Below are positions 41,643 to 52,012 of a DNA stretch of 64,000 bases, piece by piece. The notes under the pieces are model-generated. The model was given only the letters and a program-made list of their open reading frames with translations, did no database searches and was not told the origin of the DNA. The position numbers were made by a program, and so were the translations under genes. Position 1 is the first letter of the stretch; each line of letters begins with the position of its first letter. This DNA comes from Serripes groenlandicus (taxonomy: Eukaryota > Mollusca > Bivalvia > Cardiida > Cardiidae): positions 204,031,675 to 204,095,674 of the forward strand of contig JASEVX010000001.1 in NCBI GenBank assembly GCA_031761405.1. Direction: 5' to 3'.

Positions 41643-42072
41643 CATGAATATTTTTTGGCTATTATTTTGTCTAGGCCAGAGCCTGCCCTGACTCTGGAAG
41701 CCATGCAATATTTATATAATGACCAGAGTCAATTAATTCAAAATAATCATAACATTTTGATTGGAAATCAGGCCAATTCTCTGACTTATGTTGGTGGTTG
41801 ATAAAAAGTCCAAATATGATATCAGGGAAAGGTTTAATATCGATGTTTTCCAACAACCACATGATTTACCCCTGACTCAAACAAATAAATTTTGACCCCT
41901 GAACAATTTGACTTAAGGGTCAATGACTTGGATTTCAGAGGCAAGTACAAGCCCTGAAATTTTGGAATGGAAATTGTGTTGTAGAAATGGAAAAAAGTAT
42001 GCTATGTCTTGTAAACATTATAAGAGTAGCTTATGGATAATGCATAATGGATATCTTTTCTATGAATAGACT

Positions 42073-42570
42073 AGCCCCGGTTGCTCAGTCGCTAACCACG
42101 CAGGGTGTCAATCCAGGGGGTTGTGAGTTCTAACCCCAGCTTGGCTAGCATTCTTACTGACATTTGACATAAATGCGACACACGTCGTTCGTTTTCTAGC
42201 AATGGGCTAACGGGCTATGTGGAAAAGCGGCAAGTTGCTTGGAAAGTATTTTGTTAACCCTTTCCCTCATACGACAATTCTGCAGCAGACGACTTTGAAC
42301 ATCGTTTGTCAAAAAATAGAAAATCTCTATCATTGATTGGATAACCTATGACTTAAAGGGGAAAACATTGTGGCAAAAGGAGAAATTGCTCGTTTTGAGC
42401 AATTTCTTCTTTTGTCACTATGTTTTGAAAAATCTGTCTGCTTCAGATGCGTCAGAAAGCGTCTATATGAGGGAAAGGGTTAAGAGAACTGGTGTGAGAA
42501 AGCTATATGAAACAAGAACTTGAACTGGCCACCGCGATATGAATGAGAAATTGTTGAAAATGGTGTTTAT
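42073..42570 (+). mobile_element. SINE split by a piggyBac-like MITE
   Basis: Head AGCCCCGGTTGCTCAGTCGC, then body to 42,253; the MITE occupies 42,254-42,483; the SINE resumes GAGAACTGGTGTGAG to GATATGAATGAGAAATTGTT. Gives a clean TTAA insertion site. Confidence 0.8.
42254..42483. mobile_element. piggyBac-like MITE inserted in a SINE
   Basis: TTAACCCTTTCCCTCATACG to GAGGGAAAGGGTTAA; TTAA once on each side of a broken SINE. Confidence 0.85.
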
Positions 42571-42571
42571 C

Positions 42572-42776
42572 CCCATTCAACATTCTATTAATGGAACAAT
42601 ATGCATCTGCAGCAGACGACAAGTGAAATCATTGTAGCCGAGTAATTTCTATTTTTACCCTAATGTTTTCAACTCGATTCAATAATGTAAATATTACATC
42701 CGTTCCACTGTAGAGATTTTCATGGATGATGTTTTTAAAGTTGCCTGCTGCAGATTTGTTGTATGTTTTAAAGTTT
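42572..42776. mobile_element. Decayed piggyBac-like MITE
   Basis: CATCTGCAGCAGACGAC at the left and CTGCTGCAGATTTGTTGTAT at the right; hairpin worn. Confidence 0.55.
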
Positions 42777-42821
42777 GTGCTTGGGGTTAACTTCTCCATG
42801 AAGCTTCGTCTTTTTTTATTA

Positions 42822-43280
42822 GCCCACATACATTACATACACTTTCTAATATCTCTGCAGCAGACAATGTTTGAAAACAAAGTGGCAAAAGGAGAAATTG
42901 TTCATAAAGAGCAATTTCTACTTTTGCCACAAATGTTTCCAACTCCACTTTCTTTAACCCTTTCCCTCATATAGAAGCTTTCTGTCGCCTCTGCAGCAGA
43001 CAGCTTTTTGAAAACCTAGTGACAAAAGAAGAAATTGCTCAAAACGAGCGATTTCTCCTTTTGCCACAATGTTTTCCACTTTTAGTCATAGGTTATCCAT
43101 TCAAATATAGAGATTTTCTATTTTTTGACAAAATATGTTCAATGTCGTCTGCTGCAGAATTGTCGTATGACTCATTTAGTATGAGGGAATATATTTAATA
43201 ATTATTATTCTATTTAAAGATGTTTTCTATGTTTTCCAAGATGTCTACTGCAGATTTGTTGTATGTGGGAAAGGGTTAAT
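42822..43280. mobile_element. piggyBac-like MITE (outer) containing a second copy at 42,954-43,198
   Basis: The outer left half runs to CCAACTCCACTTTC, the inner copy is TTAACCCTTTCCCTCATATA to GTATGAGGGAATATATTTAA, and the outer right half resumes at TAATTATTATTC and ends TATGTGGGAAAGGGTTAA. Confidence 0.8.
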
Positions 43281-43375
43281 CTCAATTTGAATTATTGTTT
43301 TATAATATAATCATATTTTATGGACAGGTGACACATTTTGATCTTTCAACCACTCTTGCTTGCACATTCAAGTCA

Positions 43376-43615
43376 TTAACCCTTTCCCACATATAGACAC
43401 ATAGATGCTATCTGACACCTCTGCAGCAGACGACTTTTGAAAACATTTTGTCAAAAAAAGAAATTGCTCAAAACAAGCAAATTTCTCCTTTTGCCACAAT
43501 GTTTTCAATTTTTTTCAGTAACTATACCTTAATTTATAGAGGTTTTCCAGACTTTTGCCTAGATGTTTTTCAAATTCATCTGCACTAAAATTGTTATATG
43601 TGGGAAAGGGTTTAA
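43376..43615. mobile_element. piggyBac-like MITE
   Basis: TTAACCCTTTCCCACATATA to GTGGGAAAGGGTTTAA. Confidence 0.8.
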
Positions 43616-44059
43616 TAAAGCTTTGCCAACAAGGGTCTGATTGTAAAGTAAATAGTGTTGACACGCGTTTCTATGAAGTAAGTCGAAGGTTGATTGACTA
43701 ATCAATCTATTTATAGATATAATTCGTCTGCTGTTCATTTGACTGGATTTAAGTGTCACATGGATAATCTTGTTCCTTATTAAACCCATGTTTATAGATT
43801 TCCTTCTAATAAACATCTGAATATAGGATATGAAAATTGAAATAGATCCAAGTATTTTCAGTTTTTGACATAGTAGAGTAAAAAAAAAAATGTGTGAAAG
43901 GGGAAACTTATAATTGACAGTGGCAATTTTGTCTTGACCCACAATGGTTTTCATATTTTGTCAGCTCCAGAATTAGCCTTCAATCAGGTATAGGGTAAAA
44001 GCATGTTTAATACACATTATGCTTAATAAACTGTGATCTGTTTTTGATAGGGGCTTGTC

Positions 44060-44434
44060 TTAACCCTTTCCCACATTCAGACACCTCTGCAGCAGACGAC
44101 TTTTGAAAACATTGTGTCCAAAGGAGAAATTGCTCAAAACGAGCAATTTCTCCATTTGCCATAATGTTTTCAACTTTTTGCAGATTTTCCGGGTTAAACA
44201 ATACATGCTTTCCAAGTCATCTGCTGCTGGTTTTCTGTATGTGGGAAAGGGATAACCCTTTCCTACATACAGCAAATCTGTAGCAGACGACTTGGAAGAC
44301 ATGTAGGTCTAAACTGGAAAATCCCAATAAATGATAGTATATAATGGTTACTGAAAAAATTTGAAAACTCAATGTGTTCAAAAGATGTCTGCTGCAGAGG
44401 TGTCAGAAAATGTCTGTATATGGAAAAGGGTTAA
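44060..44434. mobile_element. Two abutting piggyBac-like MITEs
   Basis: First copy 44,060-44,255 (TTAACCCTTTCCCACATTCA to GTGGGAAAGGGATAA), second from 44,252 (ATAACCCTTTCCTACATACA) to 44,434 (GGAAAAGGGTTAA), sharing the border tetramer. Confidence 0.75.
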
Positions 44435-44813
44435 ACAATACATGTCTTTGCTAAAAGTACAAGGTTTACACTTATATGAATTTATATATACATAGTTTCA
44501 TAATGAGCCCCTACCAAAGAAAGTCTCAATATTTTGATTTTACATATATATTTCATTGCGAACAGTTGAAATATAAAATTGCAGTACAGAAACTTGAACT
44601 ACCACCAAAGGCAGATGGGATATTGGTTTGTCGTTTTCCATCTGACACTACATCTAGCGCCATATCTTAGGCAAGGTTGGATGGATTTTATTAACATTAT
44701 ATGGAAATATCAGACAGCAATGTTCATTGAGATTGCTTCAAAAACACCTTATATTGAATACTATTATGTACTGTATTCATGGTTTAAATATCACAATTAC
44801 CTTGTAAACACTC

Positions 44814-45056
44814 TTAACCCTTTACCTCATATAGACGCTTTCTGACGCCTCTGCAGCAGACGGCTTTTTGAAAACATAGTGACAAAAGAAGAAATTGCTC
44901 AAAACAAGCAATTTCTCCTTTTGCCACAATGTTTTCCACTTTTTGTCATAGGTTAATTATCCACGCAATTATAAAGATTATAAAGATTTTTTATTTTTTG
45001 ACTAAACACGTTTAAAGTCGTCTGCTGCAGAATTGTCGTATGAGGGAAAAGGGTAA
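44814..45056. mobile_element. piggyBac-like MITE
   Basis: TTAACCCTTTACCTCATATA to GAGGGAAAAGGGTAA. Confidence 0.8.
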
Positions 45057-45233
45057 GTGATAACCAGGTTTCTTGGGTCTAAGGATAGGAATTGTAATGT
45101 GGGTGTAATTGGCTAGTATATCGGTGCAGAGATCTTGTGATGATGCCAAAGTTTAGATAATAAGTAATTAAAACCTTGCATCAGACAGCATTGATTCTCT
45201 ATAATTCTGGTTATGGGCTGTCGGGGAAGATCT

Positions 45234-45474
45234 ACCCCTTCCCACATAAATATGCAGATGCTTTTTGACGCCTCTGCAGCAGACGACTTTTGAAAACATT
45301 GTGGCAAGAGAAGAAATTGCTCATACAATGAGCAACATCTCCTTTTGTCACAGTGTTTTCAACTATTTTCAGTTATCAAACTTTCATTTGCACATCATTT
45401 ATATATTTTTGCCTAGACAATTTCAACATAATTGTCTACTTCAGATTTGTAATAATTATGAGGAAATGGGTTAA
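45234..45474. mobile_element. piggyBac-like MITE
   Basis: CCCCTTCCCACATAAATATG to GAGGAAATGGGTTAA. Confidence 0.75.
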
Positions 45475-45561
45475 CCCTACCTCTCTACCTCTCTCCAATA
45501 CAGATGTTCGATTACCATCAAAAATGATGAAAAAATGACATAATAGTTATTTGAATAGTGT

Positions 45562-45770
45562 TTAACCCTCCCTCATACAACAATTATGCAGCAGACGACT
45601 CTGAACATATTTTTTCAAAAACTAGAAAATCTCTATAATTGAGTGGATAACCTATGACTAAAAGTGGAAAAATTGTGGAAAAAGGAGCAATTTCTTCTTT
45701 TGTCACTATGTTTTCAAAAAGCCGTCTGCTGCAGAGGCGTCAGAAAGCATCTATATGAGGGAAAGGGTTA
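45562..45770. mobile_element. piggyBac-like MITE
   Basis: TTAACCCTCCCTCATACAAC to GAGGGAAAGGGTTA; one arm of the hairpin deleted. Confidence 0.75.
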
Positions 45771-45791
45771 CCAACATGCACAGGGGACTTG

Positions 45792-46120
45792 ACAAGGAGG
45801 AGTAATCTTTTTCCCACAATATCTCTCTTTTAACTCGAAATGAATAATTGAATAATTGAATTGATAACCTATGACTAAAAGTGGAAAACATTGTAGGATA
45901 AGGAGAAATTGGCAAGGAGGAGTAATCTTTTTCCCACAATATCTCTCTTTTAACTCGAATTGAATAATTGAATTGATAACCTATGACTAAAAGTTGAAAA
46001 CATTGTAAGGAAAAGGAGAACTGCTCATTATAAGCCATTTCTCCTTTTGCAACATTGTTTTCAAAAGTCCTCTGCTGCAGAGGTGTCTGATTATGAAGTC
46101 TGTATGTGTGAAAGAGTTGA
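45792..46120. mobile_element. Rearranged piggyBac-like MITE with ~119-bp tandem duplication
   Basis: CAAGGAGGAGTAATCTTTTT, CCCACAATATCTCTCTTTTA and ACCTATGACTAAAAGT.GAAA occur at 45,793 and 45,913; then GCCATTTCTCCTTTTGCAAC and a worn right end. Confidence 0.65.
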
Positions 46121-46227
46121 CTGATGTGCCAAAATGAACCTGCATCATCGTGCATGTTGAACAGGGTTGAGCAATAATTATTCAAATAATTAGACATGTT
46201 TCAGTAATAAAGTTTTGTCTTTCATTT

Positions 46228-46435
46228 ATCCGTTTCCCACATACAGAAATTTTCGGCCGCCTCTGCAGCAGACGACTTTAAATCATTTTCAAAACAGAGC
46301 AATTTCTCCTTTTGCCACAATGTTTTCAACTCTTAATTATAGATTAAACATTCATTTATAGAGGTTTACTATATTTTTAGGCAGATGTGTTTAAAGTCGT
46401 CTGCTGAAGATAAGTTGTATGTGGGAAAAGGTTAT
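46228..46435. mobile_element. piggyBac-like MITE
   Basis: CGTTTCCCACATACAG to GTATGTGGGAAAAGGTTA; the left hairpin arm is deleted. Confidence 0.7.
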
Positions 46436-46781
46436 ACAATGTTCTCTTGACTCTTGAGTTAAGATTATTTGACACTTGAGGTTAGATTGTTTAAACATGG
46501 CTTTAAAAGTTTAATTGCCATGAAAATCGACTTTCATGAGTTGACAATCATCGAAGATTCAGATCAGCATTCATTTCCATTTGGATGAGGATCTTCAATA
46601 TTCATTATTTAGTCATACAAGATAAGCATTCTCTTATGACCAAGGTCAGACCATTCAAGTAATCAATTTCAAAGATTATTTTTCGAAACCCGCAAAGGTT
46701 GTTTATATGTGTTGTGACCAACTTTTGGGTCATTGTTCAAACACAGTATACTAATCTGTGTGTGTCAGTGACCTTTTGACC

Positions 46782-46986
46782 TTTTCACACATACAACAAA
46801 TCTGCAGCAGCCGACTTTGAAAACGTCTTGGCAAAAGTGTGAAAATCCCAATAAATAAGAGCTGAATTATCAAATAAAGTTGAAAACAATCTGGCAAAAG
46901 GAGAATTTACACATTCTGAGCAATTTCCTCTTTTGCCAGATTATTATCAAAAATTGCTGAAGAGTCTACATGAGGGAAAGGGTTAA
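46782..46986. mobile_element. piggyBac-like MITE
   Basis: CTTTTCACACATACAACAAA to ATGAGGGAAAGGGTTAA. Confidence 0.7.
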
Positions 46987-47163
46987 TACTTACTAACTCT
47001 GTATTCAAATAGATACAATAAACACTCATGGTACATAGTACATGTTATATATACCAATAGGTCAGAACTAACAAAGGTATAGATAAAATTTGATTTTGCT
47101 TCCATTTTCAAAACACGAAAAAAAACAGTGAGGTTCAATTAGGTGTGAAATATCAATGTTATC

Positions 47164-47308
47164 TTAACCCTTTTCCACACGTACAGATGCAATGTTTTCA
47201 ACTCTTTTCGACAATAAAACTTTTCCTCATATAGAGATATTCCATATTTTTGCCAAGATGTTTTCAAAGTCATCTGCTGCTGATTAGTTGTATGTGGGGA
47301 AGGGTTAA
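47164..47308. mobile_element. piggyBac-like MITE, internally deleted
   Basis: TTAACCCTTTTCCACACGTA to TATGTGGGGAAGGGTTAA, ~145 bp; the central hairpin is gone. Confidence 0.7.
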
Positions 47309-47650
47309 CACAATAGGTAGGGGAACAGGAGTACTTCTCAAAAGTACCATTAATTTTCAAACGATTAATAAATACAATCTATATATAATTAGTTTTATAC
47401 TGATTTTTGATAATGCAACCATTATTGAATTTCATTTACAATGTATAACACTAATGTACAACCCTTTACCTTATTTGGCATTAATATATCAACAAGGTAT
47501 ACATGAGGTCCTGACAAATAAGTAAATCATTTATCCCTTTCCCCACATGCAGACGCATTATTGATCATGCATCTACAGCTGCTGACGACTTTCAACTATT
47601 TGCATTAAACTGAGATAATTTGCTCATGATACACAATTTTCCCCTGTCCA

Positions 47651-47880
47651 TTAACCCTTTCCCTGATATAGACGCTTTCTGACGCCTCTGCAACAGACAG
47701 CTTTTTAAAAACATAGTGACAAAAGAAGAAATTTCTAAAAACGAGTAATTTCTTCTTTTGCCACAATGTTTTCCACTTTTAGTCATAGGTTATCCATTCA
47801 TTTATAGAGAATTTCCAATTTTTGACAAAATATGTTCTAAGTTGTCTGCTGCAGAATTGTCATATGAGGGAAAGGGTTAA
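47651..47880. mobile_element. piggyBac-like MITE, complete
   Basis: TTAACCCTTTCCCTGATATA to CATATGAGGGAAAGGGTTAA. A left-end fragment of another copy is at ~47,533-47,650. Confidence 0.8.
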
Positions 47881-47999
47881 GGATTTCAACTCCATTTAAT
47901 AATTGTACTTTTAATTACGAACATTCTTTCGGGCGATTTTTCCCATTGCCTCTCACCTCTGATTTATGTGAGAAAGTAGTCAGTGGCTTCGAAAGAATG

Positions 48000-48108
48000 T
48001 TGTGCAAGTACTGGTGTGGGAAAGCCAGGAAAACATGGGTAGGTGCACTGACCGCCGTGATATGACCAAAGCTGTTGAAAGCGGCGTTAAACTCCAAACA
48101 AACAAACG
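48000..48108 (+). mobile_element. SINE tail
   Basis: CAAGTACTGGTGTGGGAAAG to GTTGAAAGCGGCGTTAAACT; the head is missing. Confidence 0.65.
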
Positions 48109-48214
48109 AAGATCTTCCCTATTTTTGCCTAGTTGTTTTAAAATTTGTTGGAAAGGGTAATCAAGAGTTCTAGATAAGGGGTGTTTTGCATGGTCTAAAA
48201 ACTTGATCAGACCC

Positions 48215-48295
48215 TGTAACCCTATGTTCTGGGTACTCAAAAGAATCGTCTTAATGAGACGATTCTTTTGATTACCCACATCATAGGGTTTGGTT
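48215..48295. repeat. ~78-bp hairpin, copy 1
   Basis: AACCCTATGTTCTGGGTACT and its inverse around AAAAGAATCGTC.TTAATGA.GACGATTCTTTT. A second copy is at 63,211. Confidence 0.75.
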
Positions 48296-48299
48296 GGAT

Positions 48300-49290
48300 A
48301 ATAAGAGAGATATTCTGAGAAAAGAGCTGTATACCCTTTGTAATCCGGACTTCTGGGGTTATAGACATAATGAAAATATTATGGTAATAAGGAGATGTTG
48401 ATTTCTTGATTGATTTCTTTTCAATGTTGTATGAGGTGTGTTGTCAATATATCCTATGAAGAAATTAAGCTTCAAGCTAATTTTCAATTAACCCGGCTAG
48501 CTAAGGCCTATCCCTTATATTGTATTTTTTAATAGTCATTTGTTTTGTTACCTGAGGAATTTTTTTATAGCAATTTTGAAATGAAAATGTTCCATTTAAT
48601 ATAGATTTTAAACAATTGTGGTAAAAAGAGAAATATGTTTTAAGCAATGGTACAGTCATGTCATTGAAGTTTGCTAATAAAATTAACATAAATTGCTATC
48701 TTTCAAATCAACATTTTGCTTTCCTAGAAATAGAGGCGCCTCTGCAATACTTGATTTTTTAATGTATTTGAAACCAATTTGTAAAAAATGGAGAATTTTT
48801 TAAGAATCAGAAGTTTTTCCTTTTCCAATGAAACTCAGTATCAAAATTGTACTGCAAGATTTTGAGGTGCTACAATTGTTCTTTGAATATTCGGAGTAAA
48901 TGGCTCTTCAGGGCATAATCTTGGCACACTATCATAAACATCATGCCAAGAAAAGCACAAGCCAAAATGCTGGTCATTTGCAGCCCATAACTTTAATTAC
49001 AAACAGTTATCCATTACTTATGCTTCTGATAAAGGGAGTATATCATGTATTACTTTTTTAGTTCCACTGGCTGAAATCCAGTCAAGGTTATTTCATGGCG
49101 AATTGTTCATCATGTGTCCATTTTTTCGTTTACTTTTGAGTAAAAAGACTTCTCTATAATCACTGGTCCAATTGGAATGAAACTTCATAGATAGCATCCG
49201 TTCAATGTCCTTTCATAAATTCCTTCAAATTTCTGGTTTCCATGGCAACTGAAAGAAAAAACTTCTAAATTGGTTACCCGATTACCAAAA
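48300..49290. other. Intergenic, nothing firm
   Basis: AT-rich; short worn pieces similar to the MITE family (e.g. 48,730-48,830) but no borders can be set. Confidence 0.4.
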
Positions 49291-49673
49291 ATGTTTGTAA
49301 TTTTTCTTGGTAACCAACTTACAGACTCCTTCAAGCCATGTTGATTTGGAAAAAATGGCCACCAGGGGACGGGGCTGTTCTGCCATATATGGCTATAGTG
49401 AATACCTATAAAAAACCTTCTTCTCCGAAAGTAACCGGAAGATTTCTAAATAATGTTTTCAATGGGTGACTTATTAACTGACTCCTTCAAGGAATTAGAA
49501 TATGTTCCATTTATAGTACACATTCACTTTAACTGGAAAAATGTTACAATTATATTTACTATAGCCACACATCGTAAAGTTTGATTTGATAATAATAATA
49601 TTAATATGAGAGATATTTGTCAATGTGTTGGGAAAAGAACTGTATACCCCCTCCTTATCTTGACCTCTGCATT

Positions 49674-51042
49674 TTTAGATCACCTAAAGCCAAAGGCTCA
49701 AGGTGAGCTTTTCTGATCACTTTTTGTCCGTCGTCCGTCGTCGTTAACTTTTAGCTTTAAACATCATCTCCTCCTGAACCACAGAACCAATTGCATTCAA
49801 ACTTCTCAGGAATGTTTCTTAGGTGGCCCTCTTTCAAAATTGTTCAAAGATTTAAATTCCATTGAGAACTTTGGTTGCTGCGGCATCAGAAAGGGGGCAA
49901 AATGTTCAAACTTTAAAAATCTTCTCCTCTGAATCTGCATGTCAGATTCCAATATAGTTTGGTAGAAATGTTCCTTGGGTGATCCTCTACAAAGACAGGT
50001 GATACTGTTTGGTTGAAAAACATGGCAGTCAGGAGGCATCAGAAAAGGGGCAAAATCATCTCGTTAACTTTTAGCTTTAAACATCATCTCCTCCTAAATC
50101 ACAGGACCAATTTCATCCAAACTTCACAGGAATGTTCCTTTGGTGGCCCTCTTTCAAAATTGTTCTAAGATTTAAATTCCATTGGAGAACTTTGGTTGCT
50201 GCGGCATCAGAAAGGGGGCAAAATGTCCAAACTTTAAAAATCTTCTCCTCTGAATCTGCATGTCAGATTCCAATATAGTTTAGTAGAAATGTTCCTTGGG
50301 TGACCCTCTACAAAGATTGTTCAAGGCATACTGTTTGGTTGAAAACATGGCAGTCAGGAGGCATCAGAAAAGGGGCAAAATGACAAAATTTAGAAATTCT
50401 GATATTAAGAAAATTGAATAGGAATCTTACTTCAGTGATCCTCTACTTGATTTTTTCAAGCCGTATTGATTGGTTACAAAATCATAGCAACCTTGCGTCA
50501 TCACAAAAGGGGTAAATTGAACTTTTAGCTACAAATGACAACTCCTACCAGTAACCATTCCACTCTACCAATTTCAAATTTACTTCACAGGAATGTTCCT
50601 TTGATGGTCCTCTTTCAAAATTGTTCAAAGACATTTTGTTGCTGCGGCATCAGAAATTGAGAAAAATACCCAAACTTTAAAAACCTCCATCTCCATAATC
50701 CATTTGTCAGATTCCAAGATAATTTGGCAGAAATGTTCTTTGAGTGACTCTCTACAAAAACTGTTCAAGCCATATTGATTTCGTTGACAAACAGGGCAGC
50801 AAAGCCGCATCAGGAAAGGTGCAAAATGACAAAACTTTATAATTCCATTCTTATTAAAGTTCTTGTTAGATTTCAAGATACAAATGGCTTTTACTGATAA
50901 ACTATTTCTTTAACTGAGTGTCCACTCCTTGTAGTTTCATTTGAACTCCTGATTAAATTTTCACAGATATTTGCAGTTAAATATTTGCTTCTAATTTACT
51001 ATCATTCAGGTGATTGATTTAGGGCCATCTTGGCCCTCTTGT
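49674..51042 (+). mobile_element. Large dispersed repeat, copy 1 (upstream of STK38-like exon 1)
   Basis: Starts GATCACCTAAAGCCAAAGGC and ends GGGCCATCTTGGCCCTCTTG. Internal sub-repeats: TTTAGCTTTAAACATCATCT, GAACTTTGGTTGCTGCGGCA, GGTAGAAATGTTCCTTGGGT. Copy 2 at 59,092 has the same orientation and order. Confidence 0.75.
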
Positions 51043-51263
51043 TAACTACTCCATTAAAACTTGTTTGAAACTATGCTACTAAAACAATGCCTTGTATACA
51101 GGCTGGCAAAAAACCTGAGAACACATGTATACAGGGAAGGCTTGAATCACAGCCACATGATTTAGAATAAGTAATACAGTATATAACTGAAAAATACTGA
51201 AATACATCCAAATGTTTAGTCAGGTATATAGATATTCCTTATCAATGATAATATCATCCCTAA

Positions 51264-51491
51264 TTAACCCTTTTCCACTTGCAGATGCTTTTCAACGCAC
51301 CTGCAGCAGACGACTTTTGAAAACAATGTTGCAAATAGAGAAATTGCTCATAATGATCAATTTCTCCATTTGCCACAAAGTGTTCAACTTTGTTCAGTAA
51401 TTATACCTACAATGATAGAGATTTTCCATATTTTTGTGTAGACATAGTTAAAGTGTCTGCTGCAGATTTGTTTTATGTGGGAAAGATTTAA
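51264..51491. mobile_element. piggyBac-like MITE
   Basis: TTAACCCTTTTCCACTTGCA to TTATGTGGGAAAGATTTA, about 380 bases upstream of the STK38-like exon 1. Confidence 0.75.
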
Positions 51492-51573
51492 AATGATTTT
51501 GCCAACTACATGTATATTTTTGTTTGTTTACAGATACAAAAAATATTTGCTTTATTTTAATAGAGAGTTTATT

Positions 51574-51817
51574 GAGGGCTTGGCGTGAAACAGTTGTAAC
51601 TAAAAACCTATTTTGAAAACCCTGGTTTAGGGGCAATTTTGACCCTTTTGTAAACAATGCAAATTTAGGTGCCATTGCTCAGAACGAGCAATGGCACCTA
51701 AATTTCCATTGTTTACCAAGAAAAATGATTTAACGCTTATAAAGTCTTTATGGCGAGGTGATTAACCTTGGTAAAAAATAACCAATTTTAATTACAACTG
51801 TTTCACGCCAAGCCCTC
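51574..51817. mobile_element. ~244-bp MITE with GAGGGCTTGGCGTGAAACAG ends
   Basis: The right end is the exact inverse, CTGTTTCACGCCAAGCCCTC. Central hairpin TTTAGGTGCCATTGCTC/GAGCAATGGCACCTAAA. It ends 52 bases before the STK38-like exon 1. Confidence 0.8.
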
Positions 51818-51869
51818 GTTATAGTATTGCTCTGTTTAAGAATATAATTTTTCTTCTCTTTGTTTTCAG

Positions 51870-52012
51870 AGTAGGGACAACTCCAAAATGGCCACAGTCG
51901 GGGAACAAATGCAAATCAGTAACCATACCATTGATAAAGTGACAAAGGCCAAGGTCACTTTGGAGAATTACTATTCCAACTTGATATCACAACAAGGGGA
52001 GAGAGAGCACAG
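51870..52012 (+). CDS. STK38: STK38-like exon with start codon (CDS from 51,888)
   Basis: A strong pyrimidine tract ending TTTTCAG precedes 51,870, so this exon has an acceptor and a noncoding exon must lie upstream. Eighteen 5'UTR bases precede ATG at 51,888 (context CCAAAATGG). The donor is CACAG|GTAAAC. Confidence 0.9.

Noticed and set aside
43559..43954. 131-codon minus-strand frame
   Set aside because: Starts in plain AT-rich DNA and ends in a MITE; no family pattern or splice partners.
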